Assembly: GCF_030936135.1 (NCBI RefSeq)
Contig: NC_082620.1
Span: 3,162,001-3,226,000 of the forward strand
Direction of reading: 5' to 3'
DNA length: 64,000 nt
Origin: Gavia stellata
Taxonomy: Eukaryota > Chordata > Aves > Gaviiformes > Gaviidae
The position numbers and the translations under genes were made by a program. Numbering within the stretch: the first letter of the stretch is position 1; each line of letters opens with the position of its first letter. This document shows positions 24,960-37,274 of this stretch, piece after piece. The notes under the pieces were generated by a model. That model worked only from the letters and a program-made list of their open reading frames with translations, searched no databases and was not told the origin of the DNA.

Positions 24960-27900
24960 TTACATCAATCTTAGAAAATTTACTATCTTTTCCAGGCCTT
25001 TATTTCCAGATCGGAATGCTACCAGCTCACCGCAAAGAGCTAAGAATACTGTTCCATGGAATCCCTCTTCCAGATGGCACCAGGTCACTTTTATACCATG
25101 ATCCTCTAATCGTTTCTTGTACAGCAGCCCATCATCTCTAAGCACATCCAACTCACAGGTCAAAATGAAAGCCTCAGGAAGTTTAGCAATAACACTGTCT
25201 TCAGCTAGCAGTGGTGAAAAAAAGGGGTCAAGCATAGACTTGACCAGTGTATAGAGTTCTTTTGAGAATGAATTGAATCTTTTTCTTGGTTTGTAGCCTC
25301 TTGTTTTAAACTCTTGAGGGATGTAATCAGGATTCACCCATTTCTGATACTTCAGTTGCAAATCTTCTGGAATATGACAACCGTTAAATATTCCGTCCAT
25401 GATTGACAAGTCTTTATTAAAATACTTCAAACCAAGAGCAAGGGTTCGTTCCTTTAACAAAATGGGGACTCCGTGATTCTGCTGATAAGAAGGCAAATTA
25501 AAGTCCATACACTGGAGAAAAGGATATATTAGGATTTGTGCTCTTAGCTTTGGGAGATCTCTTCTGTTCACCAGTGCTTGGGCAACAGCAGCAGTGAGTG
25601 TACCTCCACTACTATCTCCACAGATGATAATGCGAGAAGGGTCTACTCCATAATCCTGTGCAGTCCTCATAAAGTGTATGGTGGCAGTGAGACAATCCTC
25701 AAACTGGGTTGGATATGGATGCTCAGGAGCTAAGCGATACCTAAATAGGAGTGAAAGTGTTTTAACATAGTCACATCTAGTGAACGATCCCGTTGTCATC
25801 TTTTCATTCATGTATTTCATTCAGAAGATATGAAAATATTCCGAGATTATAATTACAGAGGTAGAATTGATCGTAATTATTGCTTTTGATGTATTATTTG
25901 CTACTATTGTTAAAGTTTGGGGGAGTAAGCACACTATTCTATCTTTGCAAAATACTTCTTTACCTATCTTTTAGGTGACTGAAGGCACAGGCTGAGTTAT
26001 TGTAGAATTAGATGGCAAGGCAGGTATGTATGAATCAGTTAGCAGCAGTTCTAGTTAGAAATTGAAGTGAACGTTTCCCAACAAATTGTTAGAAAATACA
26101 AGCGTAGAAAATTGATAATGAAAGTATGAAGAGTTTTCAGTGGTTTTCTATAAGCTGAATTCTTTATACACAGAACCAATAAGAGTTAGTGGTTCTTCAA
26201 GTAGTTTAGGATGTAAGTAGTAATTCCTGCAATTTTAGTCAATTTCCAAGACATCAACTCTTTTCCTGAACTTTTAAAACTTGGTTGTTTTAAAAATGCA
26301 TTACAGCTTATCAGAAAAATATTTTAAATGTTCATCTCAGGTTGATTGCAAGTTAAATGTGGATATTCCCCACCAGTTTTTCAGAACTGCTAGTAAAAGG
26401 AGTATTTAGTACTCTGGGCAACTGTGCTTTTAACAGAAACAGTTACATTTCAAACACAGTGTTGGCTTTCAACTTAAGGTTATTTGGATACGGGTTTAGG
26501 AAACAAAAACATCCTCACCTATTAATGGTGGCTACAAATTATGAAATTATTATAATGGATTTTATTTAGAAATAAGCAAGTGAGGATTAGTTGACTAATT
26601 CTTCCTAAGAGTAATTAGTGCTGGTGAAATGCCTGTGATCATTAAATATATGTGCTTTACAAGGAACTTGGCTTGAGGTCGCTATGCCTTGAAGACTTAC
26701 AAACCTAGAAGGAGGCACAAACGGCTATCATATTGTGTGTCTGGATTGACTCCACTTACCCAACAGACACAACCACTGAATTGCTTTTTCTAGCGAAATA
26801 GCGGCATGTTCTTTCATAGGCCCCTGTAAAAAAAAATATTTCAGTGGAATTGTAACTTGCTTTAAAAATAAGTTGAATGAAAATACTCTGAATGAAAATA
26901 CTTCTCTCTATTCTGTGATTAATGCTACACTGTAATTCTCTTATTGTGGCATGGTCTAATCTGGACATTGCTCACAATTTCATTAAGTCTGTGGGAATCT
27001 TCTTGCCAGTAAGAAACCTGGAATTTACACCAATGCATTGTTTCAGCCTCTTTGAAAAGTTAGTTAATAGAAAGTGCTACTGCTGCCACTTCTAAAGTGG
27101 TATTGAAGATTAGAAGTTACTTAAAAAACCAAAAACCACAAAAAACCTTACTAAATCTAGCACAAGAATTCTTGTGCATGAGCCACCATCTAATCTCTTA
27201 TGCCTTTCCATTTCAAATGCCAAAATGTATTTTTTCCTTGTTTTGCCACTGTAAAGACACACAGCAGTATACAGACATACACACAAGCTTGCACACACAT
27301 GTGAACACAAATCGGGATCTTTAAAATAAGAAATAAAATTCTAATGAGATTTGCAACTTTTCTCGTAAGCATTAGGGAGAAGAAGGAAGAAAACAGGTAT
27401 TCTAAATGATCAGAGAATAAAAGTTATAGATACACAACCTCTATAAAGACAATTTAACATGATGCCTAGTATTTGTAGTTACAGCTCATATTATATATAT
27501 TACTTACGAATGCTTCCAAACTGTCCAACGCCTCCATGAAGATAAACGATTCCTCTTCTTTCACCAGTGGTTGGTATTTTTGGCTGGTAAATTCTTACTT
27601 TAACCTTTTCAAACCTTAAGTCCCTGATAAAAAGATGTTTGTCTTTTAATGGTGGTATTCCGTCCATTGCAGCCCTGAGGAAATAGACCTCTGAGGTGAT
27701 ACCTAGTTTTTCCAAAACTTTTGCCTGTTAATAAAGGGAAGGAACAACAAATTAGTGCAAATTTCCATCCTAGCTGGAGATTGATCCTGAAAAATTTAAA
27801 ATTCCATGGTCAATTCAAACTTTGTCTCCTGATGGTTCTTAAAATGAAGTGGCCAGTTATGATCATGCTTTGGCTATATCTTCATTCTAGTGTACTACCT

Positions 27901-30900
27901 ACCAAAATTTGAAATTCCAAGAGCAGTAGGTTTGACAGGAATGGATGAACTTATCTTCTGTAGCTGCCTTGTGTCCGTGCTTCTCCAAAAGCAAGGCCTT
28001 TGAGCCTGTGGGAAAGCCAGCCTGAGAGTTGCTTTCACAGAAGCGCGGTGCTTTGGCTCATTAATACCATCTTACATCTCTGGCAAAAATGTTAGCAGCA
28101 CTGTCTAGCAGAACATAGGGTTAGCTTTGCTAGTAATTTCTAGATTATATTAGAAATGTTAGATGAGGGCATGGTGTTTTTCAAATTACTTCATTCTTCA
28201 GTGATGAAATCCTGGCTTAGTTTTTATCGGTAAGAAAAAAATCAAACTATTAATAGTAGCTAAAAGAAGGTGTCAAATACTTCAACTTGTCAGATGTTTA
28301 AGTAGCCATGTGCCTGAACAAAATAAGAAGAAAGTAGAGCGTTTTAGACTTCAGCTTTGGATGAAGAAATGTGGCTAATACTTTAGTTTCCCAAACTCAC
28401 GCTACTTTTCAACTTGTGGCAAAAAAATTCTGTAGCATCTACCAGAGCTGGCCTCCTGAACAAGAATAGCTTTGAACCTTAGCTTGATCTTCGCACAGCT
28501 CAGTGATTCTTACTTAAATGCTCAGGCTGAAGATTCTTATGTCACACTGAGCTAGTCTACTTCGTTGCATCTGGATGGCTTTAAGCTGTTTCAGTTGTCT
28601 GCTCTAGTCTATTGCTGCTCAACGTGAAAAATATGAGGCAGTATCACTATATTTCCACTATATTGGATTAAATTTTGTACTTTTCTTCTCCAACAGTGCA
28701 CTTCTCTAATAAGTAATTTAATTTGTTGTGTTGCCATTATTCATGCATATGTATTTCAAAAAGAATTGCATAGACAAAGGTATATGCTGCATGTATCTTA
28801 AAAACCCACAGTAAGTCTTGTGGCTTTCACCTCACATTTCACAGACCTCCTGTAGCTCAGTAATGTGGTCCTGTGAAATTTGATGTAGGTATTCCATCTT
28901 AGGCCGTCTGAGGAGCTGATCCCAAATGCAAGAAGGATCATATTGTGGCCAAGTTTTAAGTCTCATACCGATTCCTTCTACAGAACTCCTGTATGATGTC
29001 CACGGGAAGATAATTTTGTTTCTTTAGTCGTCCAATTCCCTCCTCTGTTTTCTTTCCTCACACTAATACTTTTGTAACAGTAAAGATTAAACCTGTAATT
29101 AGCTATGTTGTTTGTATATAATACAGAGATCATCTTTGTCTTGGAAATACTAAAACTAAATAGGAGTCCTTATCAGCCACTGTGTTTAGTGTTGGCAGTC
29201 TGACATCTCATTTTTGTTAAACCTGCAGTAGTTTCACGGGTCATTTTTCATAGAGATTGGCATTTATTTGTATTGCTCTTAGTCACTTCACTGTTAGCTG
29301 TGAATAGCTTCTATGGATTACCTGCAACAACGTACAGTTATGGCAGACATCTGTAATTAGTATCATCACGCATAAAATTATTTCTGCTAATATGCAAATG
29401 AAATTTTAATCTTGTGTTGTTGTTTTAAATTGTATTGTTTTAAATTCACAGTTCCTATGAATAGAAGTTCTACAAGAACCAGCAGAATTTGCATTTTTGC
29501 TTTGTCTTCTGATTCAAGTCCATTTTTTTTAGTATATATGCTCTGTCAAAGTGAGGTATTGGTTTTCGGTCTACAGTTTCTGGAAAAAAGTGATCACTTG
29601 CATGGCAGCTGCCAGACTGGGCTATGTGTACATAAAGGTACACTTAGAGTATAGCTAGACTATGTATCACTGATTTCTTTATTACCAGAAATCCCACTTT
29701 CAGGATCTTCATGCTCATAGAGCTTGCTCTTTTGCAGGTGATTAACCAAGTCAGTCAAACATGACCTACATTTTGACATTTATAAATAAGAGTGACTACT
29801 TAGTAGTATAATTTGTAAACCAGTAATTGGACGGTTTGGTTATATATTGATTAAGGATCTTCTAACACTACAGCTGACATGGCAGCTTGAAAATTAATAG
29901 ACTTAGAGGTAGCGTAAGACAGTCAGAGTATGGGACTAGAGAACTGCGACCTCATTTGAAGCATTGGCTAGCTCAGCCCCTGCAGTCACACCAAGTGCAA
30001 CAGTGTCTGGCATTCACAGTGACATACTGAAAACCTGATCCCACTGGCAACAGCTGGCATGGAAATTTCCATGCAGGAGGAGAAGAGCTGTGTAAGACCT
30101 GAGTTAGCTTAGAGCTGGGAGTCCAGATACATGTTCAGGCAAAGGACTAGGGCCTGCAGCAACACGCATGTAGTAATGTCTTGTGGGAGAGATGTGGGAG
30201 AGATGTAACAGAGCTGTGCTATCCGTGGTGTTAGGGTCCTTTGTCCTCTTTACACAGGTACAAAGGCCTACCATGTACACCGCAGAACTCGTTGGAATTG
30301 CACTTTGTGCCAGCCCTTCTACGTAAATCATTACTGGAATAAATTGGGTACAAGAAGCTTGCAGAACTATTAGCACAGTAGGTAGCATAATTTAATCAGC
30401 CTCGCTATTTCCCAGACAGGATCAGTCATAAGTCCCCTGGCTATTATTTAGCTTTACTGATATGTCAATTTTTCTTCTTATAGACTGAATATTAGATGAC
30501 AAAATAATGCATGAGTTAATAGATTTTTCAGTGAAGAAGTTTTATTAACATTAAGATGTAGCTGGTTTTATTTAAGTATATCCTCTTAAGTGAATGCAGA
30601 CATTTCTTCATAAAATCTATCAGATTAGGCACAACTACTTCAAACTGGTTTGTCTCCACTGACTTCACAATCATCTTTTGTCCCAGCTGAAGACTGGATA
30701 TGCTAGTAAACTTTAATTTTCCTTGCAGTTCTGACATCATGGGTTGTCATCCCTTGAAAGGATTTGGCTACTTTGGCATAAGTAATTGGCCTAACAGCGA
30801 TACCAAGAGTTGCTACGTGACCCAGACTTACGCGCATTTAAACTTTTGTATAACCATATATTAATATTCTTATCTTTCTGCTCCTTTAAGGTGATGTGGT

Positions 30901-32254
30901 ACAGTGCTTTTGCTTGGCCTCTCACTGGTCAGCAGAAAGGATATAAAATTATAAGACCAGAAGTTAAAAACTACATTAATCACCAGTAAGTTTCTAAATT
31001 CTGCAGTTTAGCTTTTTACATATGAATTACACAAAGATAAAACTTTGTCTGATGAATAAGAGTATTCATACAGTATTTTGTAAATGTGGAAGTCCACACA
31101 TTATATAGTAGATGGAAGAAAATCTAATTTGATTTCTATTACTATCCTATTCTATTGCATTGCTTTGCCATGGTAGCAGTGTTCGGGCCTGGGTGGAGCA
31201 CTTCTCAAGATGCATGCTAGGTCACTTTGTTAGGAGCTTACTGGCTGACTTCAAACAAAACTTAATAAGCAATGTAGCAGGGAAAGGGAGGAAGAAATAG
31301 TAACATTAGAACATGGAATTGAAGTGAAATGTAGTGCACAAGCCAAAGAAACTGAAGGGTTTTTTCACAATTTAAACAACTAAAAGAAAAGTTTGATTTA
31401 GGTATCACAGAAGAAGCATTTTTAAAATGACAGAGGCAACAGTTAGTTCAGGAAAGGATAACTGATGAAACAGAAAGACAAGTGGAAGTCACATTTTAGT
31501 TTTGAAGAGAAACAGGGATGAAAAAAAGGGAGGATCAAGAATGTGCCAAAAACAATGACGCAGACAGCTTTAGTGTTATGTGTACTGTCTCAAAAGAGAA
31601 AGTCATATAGACATATTGAAAGGCAAAAGATGATGAATGTGGCAGCTGTCTTTCACATGGCTCAGAAGTAGTCATACAGTTGTAGAAGAGAACTGAGATC
31701 ACAGACATAATTTAGTTGCTCATTCTCTAAATAAGCACTGTGTTATACAGAGCAGAAGTTCCACATATACAGTGCTGTAAGCTTCTTAAGACTTCCAGCA
31801 CTGCGTTGAGGCAATAGGATTAAAAAGCTAAAACATAGGCCCTCAGAAAAAAATGGGCATTACACAGTCTGTAGAATTTTTTTTTCCATAATGTTACCTT
31901 TGGTGCTGTATAGCAAGAAGTAGAGTCTATTATACTCAGCTGAGCTGAAGGTATCTGCAGTGATGCTCACATCACCAAATTAATCCAGTCACATATTTGC
32001 AATATATTTAAACATTGATTCTAAAAAACCTCATCAATCCATTACCCCTCTATCAGAAATTAAATTAAGAACACCAGCTTTAATCAAGTTTTACTTACCA
32101 GACCAAACCCAAAGTTCAGGACATAATGAAAAAAGTAGAGCTTTCGTCGCTGACTAAATCCATGAGGGATTTCTGCCTTGGGGTGTTCATAATAGAATGC
32201 CATTGCCACAAAGACAGTCAAAACCAAAAGAAACATCGCTAGGAGGAGTTCCAT
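24960..32254 (-). CDS. AADACL4-like: AADACL gene D: arylacetamide deacetylase-like, divergent exon 1
   Basis: Coding exons: 32099-32254, 27508-27724, 26760-26823, 24960-25740 (156+217+64+781 nt, 405 residues). Exons 2-4 are clear. Exon 1 (52 codons) was found by reading the minus strand upstream: an ATG, a run of hydrophobic residues (MELLLAMFLLVLTVFVA), then AEIPHGF, ending at a strong GTAAGT donor in phase 0 exactly as in the paralogues. It is the most diverged first exon of the cluster and lies about 4.4 kb from exon 2. The oxyanion motif is HGGVG (His about 115); GDSSGG has Ser 189; Asp 344 is in ELDVLRDDG; His 374 is in GFHG. The sequon seen in genes A-C is lost (LTAT). A minus-strand AATAAA at 24666-24671 lies about 290 nt past the stop. 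Likely an ER esterase; the substrate is unknown. The exon 1 assignment is somewhat less sure than the rest. Confidence 0.85.
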
Positions 32255-32968
32255 CTCACTGTACTGTTAGGAACCAAATGGAAGAACCAGCTGTGCCTTC
32301 CTTCGCCCTCTGACTTTTGAAGTATTTCTGAAGATAAAGGCGCAGGATTAGCAATTCTCTTCATATCCCATCATCCAGCTTTTAAAAATGCCAATAGGAA
32401 GGTGAAAACATGTGGCAATCAAAACATACAATTAAACAGACAGTAGCAATTAGTCGTGGGAGAGGCTTGCATAAGCAGTTTTTCATATTTGCAGCTAACA
32501 TGTTTTGAGTCTGTGCCCATCACCATAGAACCAGTGCTTGATATATCATTTGTAGCGTCAGTGTTATGAGGAGACAAAAACTTGTTAAGTATCTCTCTAT
32601 TTCTTGAATACAGTCAAGTCAGTATTATTTCTGAGTTCCTGTGAGTTCCCATGGAACGGGATTTCTTAGTAATCATCTTCAGAGCTGCTCAGTTTCTTGA
32701 CTTATTGTGTATATTCTTTTCTGTATACTCGGTGGTGAGCTTTAGGATCTGTGCCTTCCTCTGGAATTAACATATTTTTCAGTACACAAATCATTAGTGA
32801 TAAGATTTAACCTGAAACAAAAAATATGTAAAGCAAAGCTTTTTCAGCTCATATGATGTCACCTGTGGGAACAGTGTCTTTTTATCACTCTGCTCAAACT
32901 GTCAAGGCAACAGATTCTCACTCTGACATACTGCTGTATGGGTAAAATGAGTGTGTAAAATTTTCCCT

Positions 32969-32988
32969 TAAATAAATAAATAAATAAA
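32969..32988. repeat. (TAAA)5 microsatellite
   Basis: Five exact TAAA units upstream of gene D. Confidence 0.9.
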
Positions 32989-35900
32989 AGTACAGGGATG
33001 AGCTGACTTTGAGATGTATATTAAATGAAACTAAATGCAGAGAACCCCAGAGCTTTAGAATGCATAATCTGTGACCTGCATAGGAAAGAAGACCTCAAAC
33101 TTGATTCCTGACTTTAGAAACTGTTTATTAATTCTTTAGAATAAATGGGAAGGAACTTCATTTTCGAGCCTGGTGATATGCTCTCTGAGAAGAAGTTGAT
33201 TCCGTATTCTGCTCCCTCTGCCCAAACTGTTTCTTCATTTTATCCAACAACAGTTTGCGGACTTTCATTTCCCAATGTCCCCATTCCCTCTCCCTCCCTT
33301 GCCAGAAGGTTGTTTTACATGCTAAGTATACAATCAGGTTCCTTTTTGTTTATTCTTTCTTCTGGCACTTGATACAGTCACCCAGCTTGATAAGGGATTT
33401 TGGTGAAAGACACATTGCCTGATGATTGGGACACTGTCTTGGGAAAGAAGTGGTGAATTCGAACCCATCGGCCGAGGTGCGTATAGGTTTCAGCTTTCTT
33501 CTAGCTCGGACAAGATCATTAGGAAATACTGTTACACAGAACATGGTTGCAGCTCCCTTCTTTAGCGTTTAATAGTGAAAGTAATCAGCTTTGTGCTAAG
33601 TTGTGCTGTCCCAATGAGTTAGGTGTGGTCTAAGTACGCTTATCAGATTTGGCCCCTCTGGGGATCTAAGAAGTCTTCTGACACTTGTGACAGATCCTTT
33701 GTACTAAGGTTCTTACCACCTATTGTTCATCTGTTTTCTAAGTCTTTTTGGTTCTGGTCCTTACGGTAGCCAGTTTACCAATAGCTGGTAGGTCTTGGAC
33801 TCTGTTGGGCATGTCAGCCAGGCCCAGACATCACAGTACCCCCACCAACCCCAGAGGCTCCACACAAAGACTGTATGTGCTGGAATCTGATATCAGCTGT
33901 AGAAGAAACAAATAGTTGATTCCTGAAGTAATAAACTGTTTTTTTCTTTGGGCATTGCAGGTACACAGGGTAATACGTAATGTTTTATAAGAGTCGACGC
34001 AGCAATTTACAAGCTTGCTTGCGTCCCAGGATGGAGAACCATTCCCTAAATAATCTTTCAAATGTATGGTCTCTCCAGCTTCTGATTTTTTTAGCCTTTT
34101 CTCTTGCTCCTGTGAGATAGATCAGAGGAATTGGCCCCTGAGGCCAAAATCCCATTTTGTCCTACCCCAGGAACTCCCTTTCTTATTACTTTCCAGTGAA
34201 GAGCTACATGTCAGTGCCTGAAATCTTGTCAATACTGGGCTGGCATCCTTAAGCTTTTTCTCTGTTGTGTAGCTGCACATGCTAGGGGAGACAGAGACTG
34301 AGCCAGTTGCAATAGATACAAAATACTCCCTCACGTAGTCGTCAGGCGATCCCAAGAACTCTCTGCCTGTCTCTGAATCATGGTGCTGATTAGGTGGCAA
34401 CTGGGTACTCACCTGCTTAGACTCGGGCACACCAAGTGTGAATGGATGCCTGTACTGGGATACTGGGAAATGTTCCGGAGAGGAGGTGCTGCTCCATCCA
34501 AGAAGCTCCTTTGAGTTCTGCAGGGCGTGAGAGCCATCTGGTGCCCAAAGTCTGAACCTGAGAACGGAATCGCCTCCTCAAGCCCTCACCAGCATACTCT
34601 GAGTGCCATTAGCTCTAAGCCTGTTTGCAGAGCGCTCATAAGATCTGCTAATGGCTTATTTTACGCGATGACTTGTGTGTGCGCACTTGTGTCTATGATT
34701 ATTTCTCTGTGTGCATAATTCCTTGTGGAAGGACATTGGTGTGCAAAATTCTGTAGGTGCACTGCAAGTTTGCCATTGTGTTTTAAGTACTTGACTGTAG
34801 CTCTTTGAACATGCAGTCAGTGAGATGAACACGCTGTCAGGAAATGTCTGTGTAAAGAGGCCAGTAAAAATTATTTTATATCTTTCCCTAGGAAAAAGAA
34901 AAACCTTTAAATGAGTGATAGTTTTGAAAACTAGTTCCACACTTTGGAAACTATAAAATGTCTTCAAATGAACAAACATTCTATCTTAGCAATGCAAGAC
35001 ACATAGCAGATCTGTAATTAATTAAAATAAATTAGAGAACAGGAAGTTCCATGGAGACAATTAGATCTTGTGACTTTCTAAATTTTAGAAAATCTGGGAG
35101 TCGCTACTAGAAAAGGAATACATTGTTTCGGCACTTGCTGTTCTCTGCTTACCCATCTGCACTACCATGGTTATAACCCTCAACACAGATTAAAATGCAT
35201 GTGTTCAAGAGACCTAATAATTCTGCTGACATATTACAAAGATAAATGTATTAATATTTGTAGTAAATTAAGACAGACAGATAAAGGACTGTGGAAAAAT
35301 CTCAGGAGTAGATCAGTGTAGAGTTTGGACATTGGCCCATAAATGAGGCACAAGTCCAGACACTGAATAAGAAAAAGAAAACAATTATTGGATTGCTGAA
35401 GTGACAAGGAGTATAATACACGCTGCACTGAATGAGATGTGTGTGAAATAGTATGAGATCATCTCATAACTTAAAACATACAAAGTGGAATTGCGTGGAC
35501 ATCCTTAGTTCTGGCACTTCCAACTATCTCTGTACCTGCAGAGACTCATCAAAAGAACAAGCCTGGTATAGAAGATGCAGAGAAGGATACATGAATAAAA
35601 ATGATCTTAAATAAAGGTAAGCCTAATGACTCTCACAGGTTTGACTGAAGTTCATGAAGTCATATTCAAACTAACTGTAAGCCAGCTTGCTCATGTACAA
35701 ATAACAGCCGTGGCAGAACAAACATGGATTAACTGCTCAAATATTATCCAGCTTTTTGCATAGCTTTTACAGCAGGTACCGACTCTGCTGGCCTGGCTTC
35801 AGCTACCAACATGTAAGCTGGTAAGCCAACCTTCATCTTGAGATCAGAAACCAAAATGAATCCCCACTTTCACATCAGGTTGCATCATCAAGGCAAGTCC

Positions 35901-37003
35901 TCTAATCCTCAAACAGCGGAACATTTTAATTTTATCATGTTACTTACTCCTGGAAGAATTTCTTTGCTTGGAGAGTGCAATAGGAAAAAATGAAATGAAA
36001 TATCTGTTGTGTCAACAGAGCATGAAGAAACACAATTTCATTTTGCTGAGAAGGACTGGAGAAGAAGAATTCACAAGTAACAACTTGTTGCTCCAGAGAC
36101 TTGTAACTGCTAACTTGTCACCATGTTTAATTAATGTGGTGATGACCTGAAGAATTTAAGCCACCGTTTTCGTCTTACTCACAGTTTGGCTGGCAGAGAA
36201 TGAAGATGTGTACTAACCTCTTTCCACACTTGTGTGTACATAGATTTTACAAGTGCAAGGTGGTTGCATAACAATGATGAAATATTTTACAATTCCTAGG
36301 CATTGCGTGGCCAGTTATTTTGACATGCAATGGCAATTATCTTGGCATCTGTGTTTAGCAAAGGTGCATCTGTCCTAATAAACAATGTAACAATTGAGCT
36401 GAGATTTTTTTTTTCCCCTTCGTGTTTTGCATATTTGCAGAAATTATTGTGGCAGCTTCCACGCTGTTTACATACTTTCTCCCCAAATTCCGAGTAAAAA
36501 GTTGATTATTTGTCTGATTACAAAAAGGCAAAAACCACTATGTCGCTGTCTTCCCTGAATACAAGCAAATGTTTCTCAGAAAGGAACATTATAGAATATA
36601 GTTTAGAGGACATTCAGTTATGTTTGTGAGGTTCTCCCTCATTGCATCTGTGTTGCCAGTCTCGGATACTTACAGGTAGCCATCTCGTACAGCTCACATT
36701 TCTGTACCTCCTTTCTGTGTCAGCCATTTCCCTTTAAAATCAGATTTGTAAGTACACCCAATTCCCTTCTTCAGATTTTACAACCAAGTCCAAAGCTACT
36801 GGTTGCCTATACACGTAGTCTGATGATGATTACTGCTCATCTCAGAAGGACTGAAAGTATCTTCAATCTCCAGAGTTGTTGGGGGGGGGGCATTTTATCT
36901 GTGCTGTCATGCTGATTTTGTGTGCATTATGTGGATATGCGTATGCACGTTGCTGATCAGTCATATATTGCATGCTTTAAAATGTTGTTTGCTATCGTGA
37001 GTT

Positions 37004-37009
37004 TTTATT
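37004..37009 (-). terminator. Candidate poly(A) signal of gene E
   Basis: AATAAA on the minus strand, about 265 nt past the gene E stop. Confidence 0.4.
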
Positions 37010-37274
37010 CTTTGACATAAGAAGAGAGCAAAAATTCTTATAATATAAGAAGAGAACAGTAAAACAAGCATACCAGTTAATGGGTTTAAAAAAAAAAAAA
37101 GATTAAAAATATATCATGTTCCCAAGTGATAGCAATTAAAAATCAGAATTCAGCAGACCATGCTAATCTTAACTTACTATTCCTTGCCTAGATTCTAATG
37201 TACTAGTAGCTAGTAAATAGTTAATTGAAATACACTCTATCTGCATACCAGTTCACTGCATTCAAGAAAACATT

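Larger units (their letters stand above)
32255..37274. other. Intergenic D-E, with an unclassified GC-richer segment
   Basis: Upstream of gene D is a five-copy TAAA repeat (32969-32988). From about 33370 to 34560 the composition becomes richer in GC and less T-rich than its surroundings, with stretches such as GAATTCGAACCCAT that recall a tRNA-like B box. It may be an old inserted repeat, but I cannot name a family or find its ends. A G10 tract lies at 36881-36890. The rest is plain AT-rich DNA. Confidence 0.35.

Noticed and set aside
34122-34430. 102-codon minus-strand frame, considered as a gene or mobile-element coding fragment
   Set aside because: No domain or family motif could be recognised and no splice or repeat context supports it.
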